Shown here: one piece after another, positions 39,761 through 48,204 of the stretch
How positions within the stretch are numbered: the first letter of the stretch is position 1
Layout of the letters: each line of letters begins with the position of its first letter
Origin: Nocardia blacklockiae
GTDB taxonomy: Bacteria; Actinomycetota; Actinomycetes; Mycobacteriales; Mycobacteriaceae
DNA: 64,000 nt
Direction of reading: 5' to 3'
Assembly: GCF_015477355.1 (NCBI RefSeq)
Contig: NZ_JADLRJ010000019.1
Span: 40,505 to 104,504 of the forward strand
Notes under the pieces: generated by a model
Told to the model about the DNA's origin: nothing
Databases searched by the model: none
What the model saw: the letters and a program-made list of their open reading frames with translations, nothing else
Program-made: the position numbers and the translations under genes

Positions 39761-40084
39761 ATGCCGAAAAGGGTGCAGTTGACACATGATCAGAGCTGGA
39801 ACGACGACCGGACGGTGGTCGTCGCCGAACCGAGCCGGTGGGCGAACCCGTTCCGCGCGGGCGCGCATCCCGGCGCCACCCGCGAGGCGGTGACCGCGCA
39901 GTTCCGCGCCTGGCTCGAGCGCGGCGACGACGCCGACGCCGCGGCCGTGCGCGCGGCCCTGCCCGAACTGCGGGGCAAGGACCTGGCCTGCTGGTGCGCG
40001 CCCGGCGACCCGTGCCACGGCGATGTGCTGCTCGAGCTGGCCAACGCCGGGCACGGCGGCCGGGATCTCGGCGTCGCCGGGTAG
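39761..40084 (+). CDS. DUF4326 domain protein
   Basis: 107 residues with AGGTG before ATG 39761. The pattern is that of DUF4326: K-R-V-Q-L at the start, A-E-P-S-R-W-A-N-P-F, then R-A-W-L-E-R, L-R-G-K-D-L-A-C-W-C-A-P-G-D-P-C-H-G-D-V-L-L-E-L with three Cys and a His that may bind a metal. Small stand-alone members occur in phages and bacteria with no known activity. It is convergent with the PaaG-like gene. Confidence 0.85.
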   Translation: MPKRVQLTHDQSWNDDRTVVVAEPSRWANPFRAGAHPGATREAVTAQFRAWLERGDDADAAAVRAALPELRGKDLACWCAPGDPCHGDVLLELANAGHGGRDLGVAG

Positions 40085-40086
40085 CC

Positions 40087-40872
40087 TCAGCCGAACTTCG
40101 GCGCGCGCTTGCCCAGGAACGCGTCGATGCCCTCCCGGCCGTCGGTGGAATCGGCGCAGGTGGCGATGAACGCCGACTCGCGCGCCAGCTGCTCCTCCAA
40201 GGTGTGGCTGGAGCTGACCAGCAGCAGCTTCTTCACGTTCGCATTGGCGTGGCGGGGACCCGCGGCGAACTTCTCGGCCAATTCGTCGACGGCCGTGGCC
40301 AACTCGGCGTCGGGGACGACGCGGTGCACCAATCCCCACTCCAGGGCCTCCCCGGCGGAGAGCGCGCGGTTGGTCAGCATCAGATCCTGGGTGCGGCGCA
40401 GGCCGATCAGGCGGGGCAGGTAGTAGGAGGCGCCGCCGTCGGGGCTGAGGCCGGCGCGGGTGTAGGCCATCGTGAACGACGCCGACTCGCCGGTGATCAC
40501 CAGGTCGCCGGTGACGGCGAGGCTGAAACCGGCGCCGGCGGCGATGCCGTTCACGGCGGTGATCAGCAGCGCGTCCATCCGCGCGAACGACGAGATCGCC
40601 GCGTGCAGATCGTCGGCCAGACCCTTGACGTAGGCGCCGGCCTCGCCGCCCTGCGCCGCCATCGCCTTCAGATCGCCTCCGGCGGAGAAGAACTTGCCCG
40701 CGCCGGTCAGCGTGACCACCTTCAGCGCCGGATCGTCGGCGCACAGGCTCGCCAGCTGTGCCAGTTCCCGGCCGAGCACGTGGTCGATGCCGTTGGCCGC
40801 CTCGGGCCGGTTCAGGGTGATCCGCGCGATGCTGCCGCTCTGTTCGAACCGCAGGGTCTGGTACTCGGTCAT
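40087..40872 (-). CDS. PaaG-like enoyl-CoA hydratase/isomerase
   Basis: 261 residues from ATG 40872 (GGAAGG before it). Crotonase fold with oxyanion G-I-A-A-G-A-G. The usual hydratase Glu pair is absent: the region around it reads T-R-A-G-L-S-P-D-G-G and Q-D-L-M-L-T-N. The Asp in L-S-P-D-G-G matches the single catalytic Asp of E. coli PaaG (L-V-P-D-A-G-G), and the C-terminal F-L-G-K-R-A-P-K-F also resembles PaaG. It is therefore more likely an isomerase than a hydratase, perhaps in aromatic or fatty acid catabolism. No paa genes surround it. Confidence 0.85.
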   Translation of the reverse strand: MTEYQTLRFEQSGSIARITLNRPEAANGIDHVLGRELAQLASLCADDPALKVVTLTGAGKFFSAGGDLKAMAAQGGEAGAYVKGLADDLHAAISSFARMDALLITAVNGIAAGAGFSLAVTGDLVITGESASFTMAYTRAGLSPDGGASYYLPRLIGLRRTQDLMLTNRALSAGEALEWGLVHRVVPDAELATAVDELAEKFAAGPRHANANVKKLLLVSSSHTLEEQLARESAFIATCADSTDGREGIDAFLGKRAPKFG

Positions 40873-40951
40873 GCGTTGCCTTCCGTGGAGTGTCCTGCTG
40901 TCTGATCTTGCCGCATGACGGGCCGTCGAAACCGGGCCGCGCGGCACCCGC

Positions 40952-42022
40952 TCACTCCGGGACCAGTTCGAGGCGGACGCCGAGCAACCGGACAGGGCGC
41001 TCGAGCTCGAAGCGTTCCAGCACCTGCCCGGCGGCCCGCACGATCTCGTCCACGTCGGCGGTGGGCGCGGGCAGTTTGCGCTGCTTGGTGCGGGTGTAGA
41101 AGGTGTTGGTGCGCACGGTGACCCCGACGCGGTGGGTGCTGCGGCCGGCGGCGGCCATCTCCGCGGCGACCTCGGCGGCGAGCCGCCCGACCTGCGCGGC
41201 GATCTCGGCGCGGTCGGTGAGGTCCTGCGGGAAGGTCTCGGACCGGCTGCGGCCCACGGGGATTCGCGGTTCGGTCACCACGTCGGTGTCGCCTTCGCCG
41301 TGGCCGAGCACCCACAGGTAGGGGCCGGTGCTCGGGCCGAACTCGGCGGCCAGCGCCGCGCGGTCGGCCGCCGCCAGCTGGGCGACCGTCTCGATGCCGA
41401 GGTCGGCCAGCCGCTTCGCGATCCGCGCGCCGATGCCCCACAGCGCGCTGGTCGGGCGGTGCGCCATCAGTTCGGTCCAGTTGGCGGCGGTGAGCCGGAA
41501 GATGCCGGTGGGCGCGCCGGGGGCGGGCGCGGATTCCGGGTCGCCCTTGCCGACGGATTTGGCGAAGCCGGTCGCCAGCTTCGCGCGAAGTTTGTTGTCG
41601 CCGATGCCGATCGAGCAGGTCAGCTCGAGGTCCGCGACGGCGGCCCGGATGTCCTCGGCCAGCCGCTCCGGGTCGTCGGTGTCGGCGGCCAGGAACGCCT
41701 CGTCCCAGCCGAGCACCTCGACCCGCACCGGGAACGTGCGCAACAGCGCCATGACCTCCTCCGACGCCTCTTCGTAGGTGGCCATGTCCAGTGGCAGGAA
41801 GACGCCCTCCGGGCATTTGCGGGCCGCGCCGCGCAGCGGCATCCCCGCCCGCACCCCGAACGCCCGCGCCGGATAGGACGCGCAGGTCACCACCTTGCGC
41901 GGCTCCTCGGGGTCGCCGTTGCCGCCCACGATGACCGGCCGCCCCCGCAGTTCCGGGTGCCGGCGGAATTCCACCGCGGCCTGGAACTGGTCGAGGTCCA
42001 CGTGCAGCAGCCAGCGAGGCAT
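40952..42022 (-). CDS. dinB: Y-family DNA polymerase, DinB2-like with Gln at the steric-gate position
   Basis: 356 residues starting ATG 42022 with M-P-R-W-L-L-H-V-D-L-D-Q-F-Q-A-A-V-E. The metal ligands Asp9 and the D-E pair in V-L-G-W-D-E-A-F are present. The steric-gate position (Phe13 in E. coli DinB, Leu14 in M. smegmatis DinB2) is Gln14 here. L-W-G-I-G-A-R-I-A-K-R-L is the helix-hairpin region and the little-finger domain ends at G-V-R-L-E-L. No clamp-binding Q-L-x-L-F motif is seen at the C-terminus. No SOS box noticed upstream. DinB2 is known to use ribonucleotides, so this variant may too (inference). Confidence 0.9.
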   Translation of the reverse strand: MPRWLLHVDLDQFQAAVEFRRHPELRGRPVIVGGNGDPEEPRKVVTCASYPARAFGVRAGMPLRGAARKCPEGVFLPLDMATYEEASEEVMALLRTFPVRVEVLGWDEAFLAADTDDPERLAEDIRAAVADLELTCSIGIGDNKLRAKLATGFAKSVGKGDPESAPAPGAPTGIFRLTAANWTELMAHRPTSALWGIGARIAKRLADLGIETVAQLAAADRAALAAEFGPSTGPYLWVLGHGEGDTDVVTEPRIPVGRSRSETFPQDLTDRAEIAAQVGRLAAEVAAEMAAAGRSTHRVGVTVRTNTFYTRTKQRKLPAPTADVDEIVRAAGQVLERFELERPVRLLGVRLELVPE

Positions 42023-42135
42023 GAAAACAGTCTGCCCGGTCGGCAGCGGACCGGACAGCGTGGTCGGACGATTCCCCGGTCGCGCGGGGCTGTTCCACCG
42101 CGAATCTGGGCACAGGTCTTGCCTTGTCGGTCGTG

Positions 42136-42152
42136 ACAGAACTAAATTCTGT
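42136..42152. promoter_or_regulatory. Operator-like inverted repeat at the tetR start
   Basis: ACAGAA and TTCTGT are exact 6-bp arms around CTAAA, just three bases before the GTG of the TetR gene at 42155. The position, overlapping a probable -10 region, fits autoregulation of a leaderless transcript. Confidence 0.55.
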
Positions 42153-42154
42153 TT

Positions 42155-42736
42155 GTGAAGATTCGAGATCGGTTGCTGCTGGCGGCCGAGCGGCAGTTCG
42201 CCGAGCACGGCGCGCTCGATGCCACGCTCACCCAGATCAGGGATGCCGCCGGAGCCAGCGTGGGCGCGCTCTACCACCACTTCCCGGACAAGTCGGAGCT
42301 GTACCGGCAGGTGTGGGCGCACGCGCTGGGTGACTATCAGCGGCACTTCTGGGCGGCGGTCGGCGACAGCACCGACGCCCGCGGCGGGATCACCGGCGGC
42401 GTCCTGGCGCATCTGCGCTGGGTGACCGAGAACCAGTACCGCGCAAAGGTTCTCACCTCGGCCCGGCCGCCCGGGGTGCGCGAGAGTACGGAGAACCGCG
42501 AGTTCCTGCGCGACGTGGCCCGCTGGTGGCGCACCCACGCGGGCTACGGCGCGGTGCGCGACCTCGAATTCGACCTGGTCTACGCCCTGTGGCTGGGCCC
42601 CGCGCAGGAGTACGCGCGGCACTGGCTCGGCGGCGAGATCCGCACCGCGCCCACCGAGGTGGCGCCGGAGCTGGCCCGCGCGGCCTGGCAGGCGCTGCGC
42701 GCACCCCGACCCGACGACTCCGGAGCCGACCGATGA
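42155..42736 (+). CDS. TetR-family regulator coupled to a thioesterase
   Basis: 193 residues from GTG 42155. Helix-turn-helix: R-L-L-L-A-A-E-R-Q-F-A-E-H-G, T-Q-I-R-D-A-A-G-A-S-V-G-A-L-Y-H-H-F-P-D-K-S-E-L-Y. The ligand domain is short. No Shine-Dalgarno; the operator palindrome lies right before the start, which suits a leaderless message. Its TGA overlaps the ATG of the hotdog thioesterase, so both are one operon and the TetR may sense an acyl-CoA or aromatic thioester. Confidence 0.92.
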   Translation: MKIRDRLLLAAERQFAEHGALDATLTQIRDAAGASVGALYHHFPDKSELYRQVWAHALGDYQRHFWAAVGDSTDARGGITGGVLAHLRWVTENQYRAKVLTSARPPGVRESTENREFLRDVARWWRTHAGYGAVRDLEFDLVYALWLGPAQEYARHWLGGEIRTAPTEVAPELARAAWQALRAPRPDDSGADR

Positions 42737-43170
42737 CGACCGCCCTCGATCTCGCCACCGCCCGCGCGGTGCTCGCCGCCCAGCCGTTCAGCCGCCTGAT
42801 CGGCGCGGAACTCACCGCCTACGACGCGGACGGCGTCACGCTGGTGATCCCGCTGCGCGCGGACCACCGCCAGCAGTTCGGTTATGTGCACGGCGGCGTC
42901 CTCGCCTACGCCGCGGACAACACGCTGACCTACGCGGCCGCCCTGGCCCTCGGGCCCAACGTGCTCACGGGCGGCTTCACCATCACCTACCTGCGCCCCG
43001 CCCGCGGCGTCCGGCTGCGGGCCGAAGCGCGCTGTACCGGCGCCACCCGTCGGCAGGCCGTGTGCTCGTGTGAAATTCACGCCGAGGACGAGCACGGCGC
43101 TTCGGTGCTGGTCGCCGTCGCGCAGGGCACCACCCGGGCGGTGGAGCCGGAACGCACGCAAGCCAACTGA
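42733..43170 (+). CDS. PaaI-type hotdog thioesterase
   Basis: 145 residues from ATG 42733 (ATGA overlap with the tetR stop). The hotdog core is F-G-Y-V-H-G-G-V-L-A-Y-A-A-D-N-T, with H-G-G before the central helix, and F-T-I-T-Y-L-R-P-A-R-G-V as the next strand. It should hydrolyse acyl- or phenylacyl-CoA thioesters in the cytosol. It shares its operon with a TetR; the substrate cannot be named. Confidence 0.9.
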   Translation: MTTALDLATARAVLAAQPFSRLIGAELTAYDADGVTLVIPLRADHRQQFGYVHGGVLAYAADNTLTYAAALALGPNVLTGGFTITYLRPARGVRLRAEARCTGATRRQAVCSCEIHAEDEHGASVLVAVAQGTTRAVEPERTQAN

Positions 43171-43293
43171 CCGGTCCGTGGCGTACGCCACGATTCGGCC
43201 CACAACAGCCGGGGCATGTAGACATCCGACCGAGTAGTTAGGTTGGAGCACGCAACGGACATGCGACAGGTCGGGGAAACGAAGTGATAGCAG

Positions 43294-44607
43294 GTGAGTG
43301 ACGGCACACTCGACAACGGTTCACGTGCACCCGGGTTGTCACACCTCCGGCCCACCGCGATCGTGCTGGCACTCACCGCCGTCGCGGCCGTGGTCTTCAT
43401 CTTCACCACGGTCGACCCGTGGCTACCCAAGGCCGGAATGCTGGACGGCGGGCTGGACGCCCACATCTACCGCGACGGCGCCTGGAAGATCCTGCACGGG
43501 CACTCGCTGTACTCCGAGGAGACGTACTTCGGCCTGCTCTACACCTACACGCCGTTCTCGACCCTGGCTTTCATCCCCATCGCGCTGTTTCCCTGGGGCT
43601 GGGTCACCAACACCTGGATGGTGCTCAATCTCGGGGTCCTGTTCGGCTGCGTCCTGCTGAGCTGGCGGCTGCTGGGTTACCGGATCGACAAGCGGCTGGC
43701 CGCGATCAGCGCGTTGTTGTCGCTGACACTGGTGTTCATCGAACCCGTGCGCACCACGCTGTACTACGGGCAGATCAATCTGATGCTGATGGCTCTGGTG
43801 CTGTGGGACTTCTCCCGCGGCGACCGCAGCCGGTTGCGCGGCCTCGGCGTGGGCGTGGCGGCGGGGATCAAACTCGTCCCGCTGTATTTCGTGGTGCAGT
43901 TCGCGGCGATGCGGCAGTGGCGCTCGGCGCTCACCGCGGCCGGGGTGTTCGTGGGCACGATCGTGCTGTCGGGGCTGGTGCTGCCGGGTGATTCGAAGCA
44001 GTACTGGACCTCGACGTTCTTCCAGTCCAACCGGATCGGCGAGGACGCCCATCCGGCCAATCAGTCCCTGCGCGGGGCCATCGCGCACCTGACCGGTCAG
44101 CATTCCGCGCCGATGTGGCTGTGGATTCTGGTCGCGGGCGGGGTCGCGGCGCTGAGCCTGGTCGTCACGGCCGGGCTGTACCGGCACGGCGAGCGGCTGC
44201 TGACGGTGACGCTGGCCGGGATGACCGCGTGCGCGGTCTCGCCGTTCGCGTGGGGGCATCACTGGGTGTGGTTCGTGCCGCTGCTGGTGTACCTGGCGCA
44301 CCGGGCGCAGACTCGGCCGATCTGGTGGATCCCGGCCGTGGCGGTGCTGCTCGCGATCGGTGCCTGGCCGTACCACTACAGCGATTCGTGGGTGAGTGTC
44401 GGCGTGTTCCTGCTGCCGCCGTACTGGCCGGGCGCGCAGCTGATGATGAACGCCTACGTCCTCATCTACTCGGTCGCGTTGATCGGGGCGTCGGTACTGC
44501 TGTGGCGGCGGCATCGCGAGAAGTCCCGCGCCGCAAGTCTTCCCCTCGGCGACACGGTTCCGGCGGCCGAGGTAGTGCCTGTCCCACAAGCGACGGATGT
44601 CGCATAG
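43294..44607 (+). CDS. GT87-family mannosyltransferase-like membrane protein
   Basis: 437 residues from GTG 43294. About ten helices. The catalytic loop after helix 1 has G-G-L-D-A-H-I-Y-R-D-G-A-W, and S-L-Y-S-E-E-T-Y-F-G-L-L-Y-T-Y-T-P follows, typical of DUF2029/GT87 polyprenyl-phosphate-mannose transferases in actinobacteria (PimE-like). N-Q-S-L-R-G and A-W-G-H-H-W-V-W are further family marks. It should add mannose to lipomannan or a related envelope glycan, at the outer face of the membrane. A shared terminator hairpin lies beyond its stop. Confidence 0.9.
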   Translation: MSDGTLDNGSRAPGLSHLRPTAIVLALTAVAAVVFIFTTVDPWLPKAGMLDGGLDAHIYRDGAWKILHGHSLYSEETYFGLLYTYTPFSTLAFIPIALFPWGWVTNTWMVLNLGVLFGCVLLSWRLLGYRIDKRLAAISALLSLTLVFIEPVRTTLYYGQINLMLMALVLWDFSRGDRSRLRGLGVGVAAGIKLVPLYFVVQFAAMRQWRSALTAAGVFVGTIVLSGLVLPGDSKQYWTSTFFQSNRIGEDAHPANQSLRGAIAHLTGQHSAPMWLWILVAGGVAALSLVVTAGLYRHGERLLTVTLAGMTACAVSPFAWGHHWVWFVPLLVYLAHRAQTRPIWWIPAVAVLLAIGAWPYHYSDSWVSVGVFLLPPYWPGAQLMMNAYVLIYSVALIGASVLLWRRHREKSRAASLPLGDTVPAAEVVPVPQATDVA

Positions 44608-44618
44608 GTGACAAGCGA

Positions 44619-44650
44619 AAGGGGCCGTGCATGGTGGTGCACGGCCCCTT
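44619..44650. terminator. Bidirectional hairpin between GT87 and lon
   Basis: AAGGGGCCGTGCA and TGCACGGCCCCTT form a perfect 13-bp stem around TGGTGG. It lies between the convergent GT87 (ends 44607) and lon (ends 44704) genes; the CTT and AAG edges give short T-runs on both strands. Confidence 0.8.
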
Positions 44651-44703
44651 CGCATTCGCTACCTGGCACTTTCACTGCCCGACAGTTCACTGCCGAGCCG
44701 GGC

Positions 44704-47046
44704 TCAGGCCGAGGCCGCCAGGGGGCGGTCGTAGGCCGGCTCCTCGACCGGCTCGATGGCGTAGGCCAGGATCTCCGCCACGTCGGCGACGGGCCGGACA
44801 TCCAGGGCCGCCAGCACTTCCGCGGGGACCTCGTCCAGGTCCGGCTCGTTGCGGGCCGGGATGAACACGGTCTTCAGCCCGGCGCGCTGGGCGGCCAGCA
44901 GCTTCTGCTTCACGCCGCCGATCGGCAGCACCCGGCCGTTCAGCGTGACCTCGCCGGTCATGCCGACGTCGCCGCGCACCTGCCGGTTCAGCGCCAGCGA
45001 CACCAGGGCCGTGACCATGGTGACGCCCGCCGACGGACCGTCCTTGGGCACCGCGCCCGCGGGGAAGTGGATGTGGATGTTGCGGTCCAGCATCTTCGGC
45101 TCGATGCCGATCTCCTCCAGGTGCGAGCGCACGTAGGTCAGGGCGATCTGCGCGGACTCCTTCATGACGTCGCCCAGCTGGCCGGTCAGGGTGAGCGAGC
45201 GCTCGCCCTCGGCGGCATTGGCCTCGATGTAGAGGACGTCGCCGCCCGCGCCGGTCACCGCCAGACCCGTCGCCACGCCCGGGACCGCGGTGCGTTCCAC
45301 CGAGTCCGGGGTGAACCGGGGACGGCCCAGGTAGTCCTTCAGGTCGCCCAGGCCGATGGTGAGCGGCTCGGAGACCGAACCTTCGGAGAGCCGAGTCGCG
45401 GCCTTGCGCAACGCCTTCGCGATCAAACGCTCCAGCTGCCGCACCCCGGCTTCCCGGGTGTAGTTCGCCGCGATCTCGCGCAGGGCCTCCTCGGTGATGG
45501 CCACCTCGTCGGCGGTAAGCGCGTTGCGTTCCAGCTGCCGGGGCACCAGGAAGTCGCGGGCGATGGCCACCTTGTCGTCCTCGGTGTAGCCGTCGACGGT
45601 GATCAGCTCCATGCGGTCCAGCAGCGGGCCGGGGATCGTCTCCATGACGTTCGCGGTCGCGATGAACAGCACGTCGGACAGGTCCAGGTCGAGATCCAGG
45701 TAGTGGTCGCGGAAGGTGTGGTTCTGCGCCGGGTCCAGCACCTCGAGCAGCGCGGCCGCCGGGTCGCCCCGGAAGTCCGAACCGACCTTGTCGATCTCGT
45801 CCAGCAGCACGACGGGATTCATCGAACCCGCCTCCTTGACCGCGCGCACGATGCGGCCCGGCAGCGCGCCGACGTAGGTGCGCCGGTGCCCGCGGATCTC
45901 CGCCTCGTCGCGCACGCCGCCCAGGGCGACGCGAACGAACTTGCGGCCCAAGGCCCGTGCCACGCTCTCGCCGAGCGAGGTCTTACCGACACCGGGCGGA
46001 CCGGCCAGCACCAGCACCGCGCCGGAGCCGCGGCCGCCGACGACCTCCAGGCCGCGCGCGGCCCGCCGGGCCCGCACCGCCAGGTACTCGACCATGCGGT
46101 CCTTGACCTCGTCCAGGCCGTGGTGATCCGCGTCGAGCTGGGCGCGGGCGGCCGAGATGTCGGTCGAGTCCTCGGTTTTCACCGTCCACGGCAGGTCTAG
46201 GACGGTGTCCAGCCAGGTGCGGATCCAGCCCGCCTCCGGGCTCTGGTCACTGCCGCGCTCGAGCCGGTCGACCTCGCGCAGGGCGGCCTCGCGGACCTTG
46301 TCCGGCAGGTCGGCGTTCTCGACGCGGGTGCGGTAGTCGTCCGCGCCGTCGGGCTCGTTCTCGCCCAGTTCCTTGCGAATCGCGTTGAGCTGCTGGCGCA
46401 GCAGGAACTCGCGCTGGGACTTCTCCAGCCCCTCGCGGACGTCCTCGCTGATCTTCTCGGTGACCTCGGCCTCGGCGATGTGGTCCTTGGTCCATTCGAT
46501 CAACCGGGTCAGGCGGGTGGTGACATCCGGGGTGTCGAGCAGTTCGCGCTTCTGCTCGTCGGTCAGGTAGGGCGCGTAGCCGGCGGTGTCGGCCAGCGCG
46601 GACGGGTCGGTCAGCCGGTTCACGGCGTCGATGACCTGCCACGCCTCGCGGCGCTGCAAGACGGACACGACCAGCTTCTTGTATTCGGCGGCAAGCTCTT
46701 TGGTGCGGCCGTCGGGCGCGGGGGTCTCGACCGGCTCGGCCTCGACCCACAGCGCGGCGCCGGGTCCGGTCACGCCGTGCCCGATCTTCGCGCGCCGCTC
46801 GGCCTTGAGCACCGCGGCGGGCGCGCCGCCGCGCATCCGGCCGACCTGCTCGATGGTGGCGACCACGCCGTAGGCGGCGTAGCCCTCGGACAGCCGCGGT
46901 GCGAGCAGCACGGACTCCAGGTTCGCGGCTCGCGCGGCGTCGATGGCGGCCTGCGCCGATTCGTCCAGCTCGATCGGCACGACCATGCCCGGCAGCACGA
47001 CCGGATCGGTCAGGAACAGCACCGGTAGGCGTAGTGGGGTAGTCAC
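44704..47046 (-). CDS. lon: ATP-dependent protease Lon
   Basis: 780 residues. LAN domain at the N-terminus (L-P-V-L-F-L-T-D-P-V-V-L-P-G), then coiled region, Walker A G-P-P-G-V-G-K-T-S, Walker B L-L-D-E-I-D-K-V, sensor region, and the protease with catalytic Ser in P-K-D-G-P-S-A-G and Lys in G-G-V-K-Q-K. It degrades misfolded and regulatory proteins. A HAIR-like site 20 bases before ATG suggests HspR control, as known for actinomycete lon. No good Shine-Dalgarno is near the ATG; GGAAGGGG lies 14-21 bases upstream. Confidence 0.97.
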   Translation of the reverse strand: MTTPLRLPVLFLTDPVVLPGMVVPIELDESAQAAIDAARAANLESVLLAPRLSEGYAAYGVVATIEQVGRMRGGAPAAVLKAERRAKIGHGVTGPGAALWVEAEPVETPAPDGRTKELAAEYKKLVVSVLQRREAWQVIDAVNRLTDPSALADTAGYAPYLTDEQKRELLDTPDVTTRLTRLIEWTKDHIAEAEVTEKISEDVREGLEKSQREFLLRQQLNAIRKELGENEPDGADDYRTRVENADLPDKVREAALREVDRLERGSDQSPEAGWIRTWLDTVLDLPWTVKTEDSTDISAARAQLDADHHGLDEVKDRMVEYLAVRARRAARGLEVVGGRGSGAVLVLAGPPGVGKTSLGESVARALGRKFVRVALGGVRDEAEIRGHRRTYVGALPGRIVRAVKEAGSMNPVVLLDEIDKVGSDFRGDPAAALLEVLDPAQNHTFRDHYLDLDLDLSDVLFIATANVMETIPGPLLDRMELITVDGYTEDDKVAIARDFLVPRQLERNALTADEVAITEEALREIAANYTREAGVRQLERLIAKALRKAATRLSEGSVSEPLTIGLGDLKDYLGRPRFTPDSVERTAVPGVATGLAVTGAGGDVLYIEANAAEGERSLTLTGQLGDVMKESAQIALTYVRSHLEEIGIEPKMLDRNIHIHFPAGAVPKDGPSAGVTMVTALVSLALNRQVRGDVGMTGEVTLNGRVLPIGGVKQKLLAAQRAGLKTVFIPARNEPDLDEVPAEVLAALDVRPVADVAEILAYAIEPVEEPAYDRPLAASA

Positions 47047-47065
47047 TGATTCAGCCCCTTCCAGA

Positions 47066-47086
47066 GTTGAGCGTCACCTACTCAAC
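47066..47086. promoter_or_regulatory. HAIR-like element (HspR site) upstream of lon
   Basis: GTTGAGC, seven bases, ACTCAAC (plus strand) closely matches the HspR inverted repeat CTTGAGT-N7-ACTCAAG, with the TTGAG/CTCAA core and spacing exact. It lies 20 bases before the lon ATG. HspR represses chaperone and lon genes in actinomycetes; the hspR gene is not in this window. Confidence 0.7.
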
Positions 47087-47250
47087 CCCGGACCGTCCGC
47101 CCTTGTTCCGAGCCGCCGTTCGCCCCCGGCGAACGCCGGTCCGAAAAACTTTCCGAGTTTTTTCGCGGTGGATGTCGAGAACGCTCGGGCGACTCCGTCC
47201 CAGGGGTACGAGCAGCCGAACGGCCTCGACGACGAGCAAGGAGCGACACC

Positions 47251-47748
47251 ATGAACCAGAACGAGATCACCGAGATCCTGAACCGGCCGATCAGCCGGGA
47301 GCTGCTGGGCCGCGACCTGCTGCGGATGGCCTACGTGGCCAAGGACGGCACGCCCCGCAATATTCCGATCGCCTTCACCTGGAACGGCTCGCAGATCGTG
47401 GTCTGCACCACCAAGAACGCCCCTAAGCTGCACTCGTTGCGGCACAATCCCGAGGTCGCGCTGACGATCGACACCGAGGTGCACCCGCCGAAGATCCTGC
47501 TGCTGCGGGGGCGGGTGGAACTGGACGTGGTGGACGGCATTCCGGAGGAGTACCTGCAGATGAACGGCAGCTACGAGATGACGCCCGAGCAGCGCGTCGA
47601 GTGGGAGGCCGAGGTGCGCTCGCTCTACGACGGCATGGTGCGCATCGTGATCACCCCGACCTGGGCCAAGCTCATCGACTTCGAGAACACGCTGCCCTCC
47701 GCGGTCGAGGAGCTGGTCCGGCAGCGGGCCGAGCGTCAGAACGCCTGA
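47251..47748 (+). CDS. Pyridoxamine 5'-phosphate oxidase-family (FMN-binding split-barrel) protein
   Basis: 165 residues with AAGGAGCG before ATG 47251. Split-barrel pattern: L-L-R-M-A-Y-V-A-K-D-G-T-P-R-N-I-P-I-A-F-T-W, then V-V-C-T-T-K-N-A-P-K-L, and L-L-R-G-R-V-E-L-D. Members bind FMN or F420 and reduce varied substrates. It is transcribed divergently from lon. The DGPF/sigma pair follows in the same direction, 48 bases later, so it may be in their operon and a target of that sigma factor. Confidence 0.85.
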   Translation: MNQNEITEILNRPISRELLGRDLLRMAYVAKDGTPRNIPIAFTWNGSQIVVCTTKNAPKLHSLRHNPEVALTIDTEVHPPKILLLRGRVELDVVDGIPEEYLQMNGSYEMTPEQRVEWEAEVRSLYDGMVRIVITPTWAKLIDFENTLPSAVEELVRQRAERQNA

Positions 47749-47796
47749 ATCGACCGATCCGGCCGGAATGGGCCGCAACGCACCGAGGAGAACATC

Positions 47797-48204
47797 ATGG
47801 CCAAATACCTGCTGCTCAAGCACTACCGCGGCGCGCCCGCGCCGGTCAACGACGTGCCGATGGACCGGTGGACGCCGGAGGAGGTGACGGCCCACATGCA
47901 GTACATGGAGAACTTCGCCGAGCAGCTCCGGTCCAGTGGCGAATTCGTGGACATGCAGGCGCTGTCGCCGCAGGGCGCCTTCGTCCGCTCCGGCGGCGAG
48001 GGTCGCCCGCCCGTAACCGACGGGCCCTTCGCGGAGACCAAGGATCTGATCGCCGGGTGGATGATCATCGACGTCGAGACCTGGGACCGGGCGGTCGAAC
48101 TGGCCGGTGAGTTGTCCGCGGCGCCGGGCGCGGGCGGCGAGCCGATTCAGGAGTGGCTCGAGGTGCGGCCGTTCTTCAGCGAATTGCCTACGGTGACCGA
48201 GTGA
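47797..48204 (+). CDS. DGPF (YCII-related) domain protein
   Basis: 135 residues. It starts M-A-K-Y-L-L-L-K-H-Y-R-G, contains M-Q-Y-M-E-N-F-A-E-Q-L-R-S-S-G-E-F-V-D, and has the signature D-G-P-F-A-E-T-K-D-L-I-A-G-W-M-I-I-D-V. It overlaps the next gene as GTGA. Family knowledge: DGPF proteins are strictly linked to ECF42 sigma factors and may relay a signal to them. Its own activity is unknown. Confidence 0.9.
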   Translation: MAKYLLLKHYRGAPAPVNDVPMDRWTPEEVTAHMQYMENFAEQLRSSGEFVDMQALSPQGAFVRSGGEGRPPVTDGPFAETKDLIAGWMIIDVETWDRAVELAGELSAAPGAGGEPIQEWLEVRPFFSELPTVTE

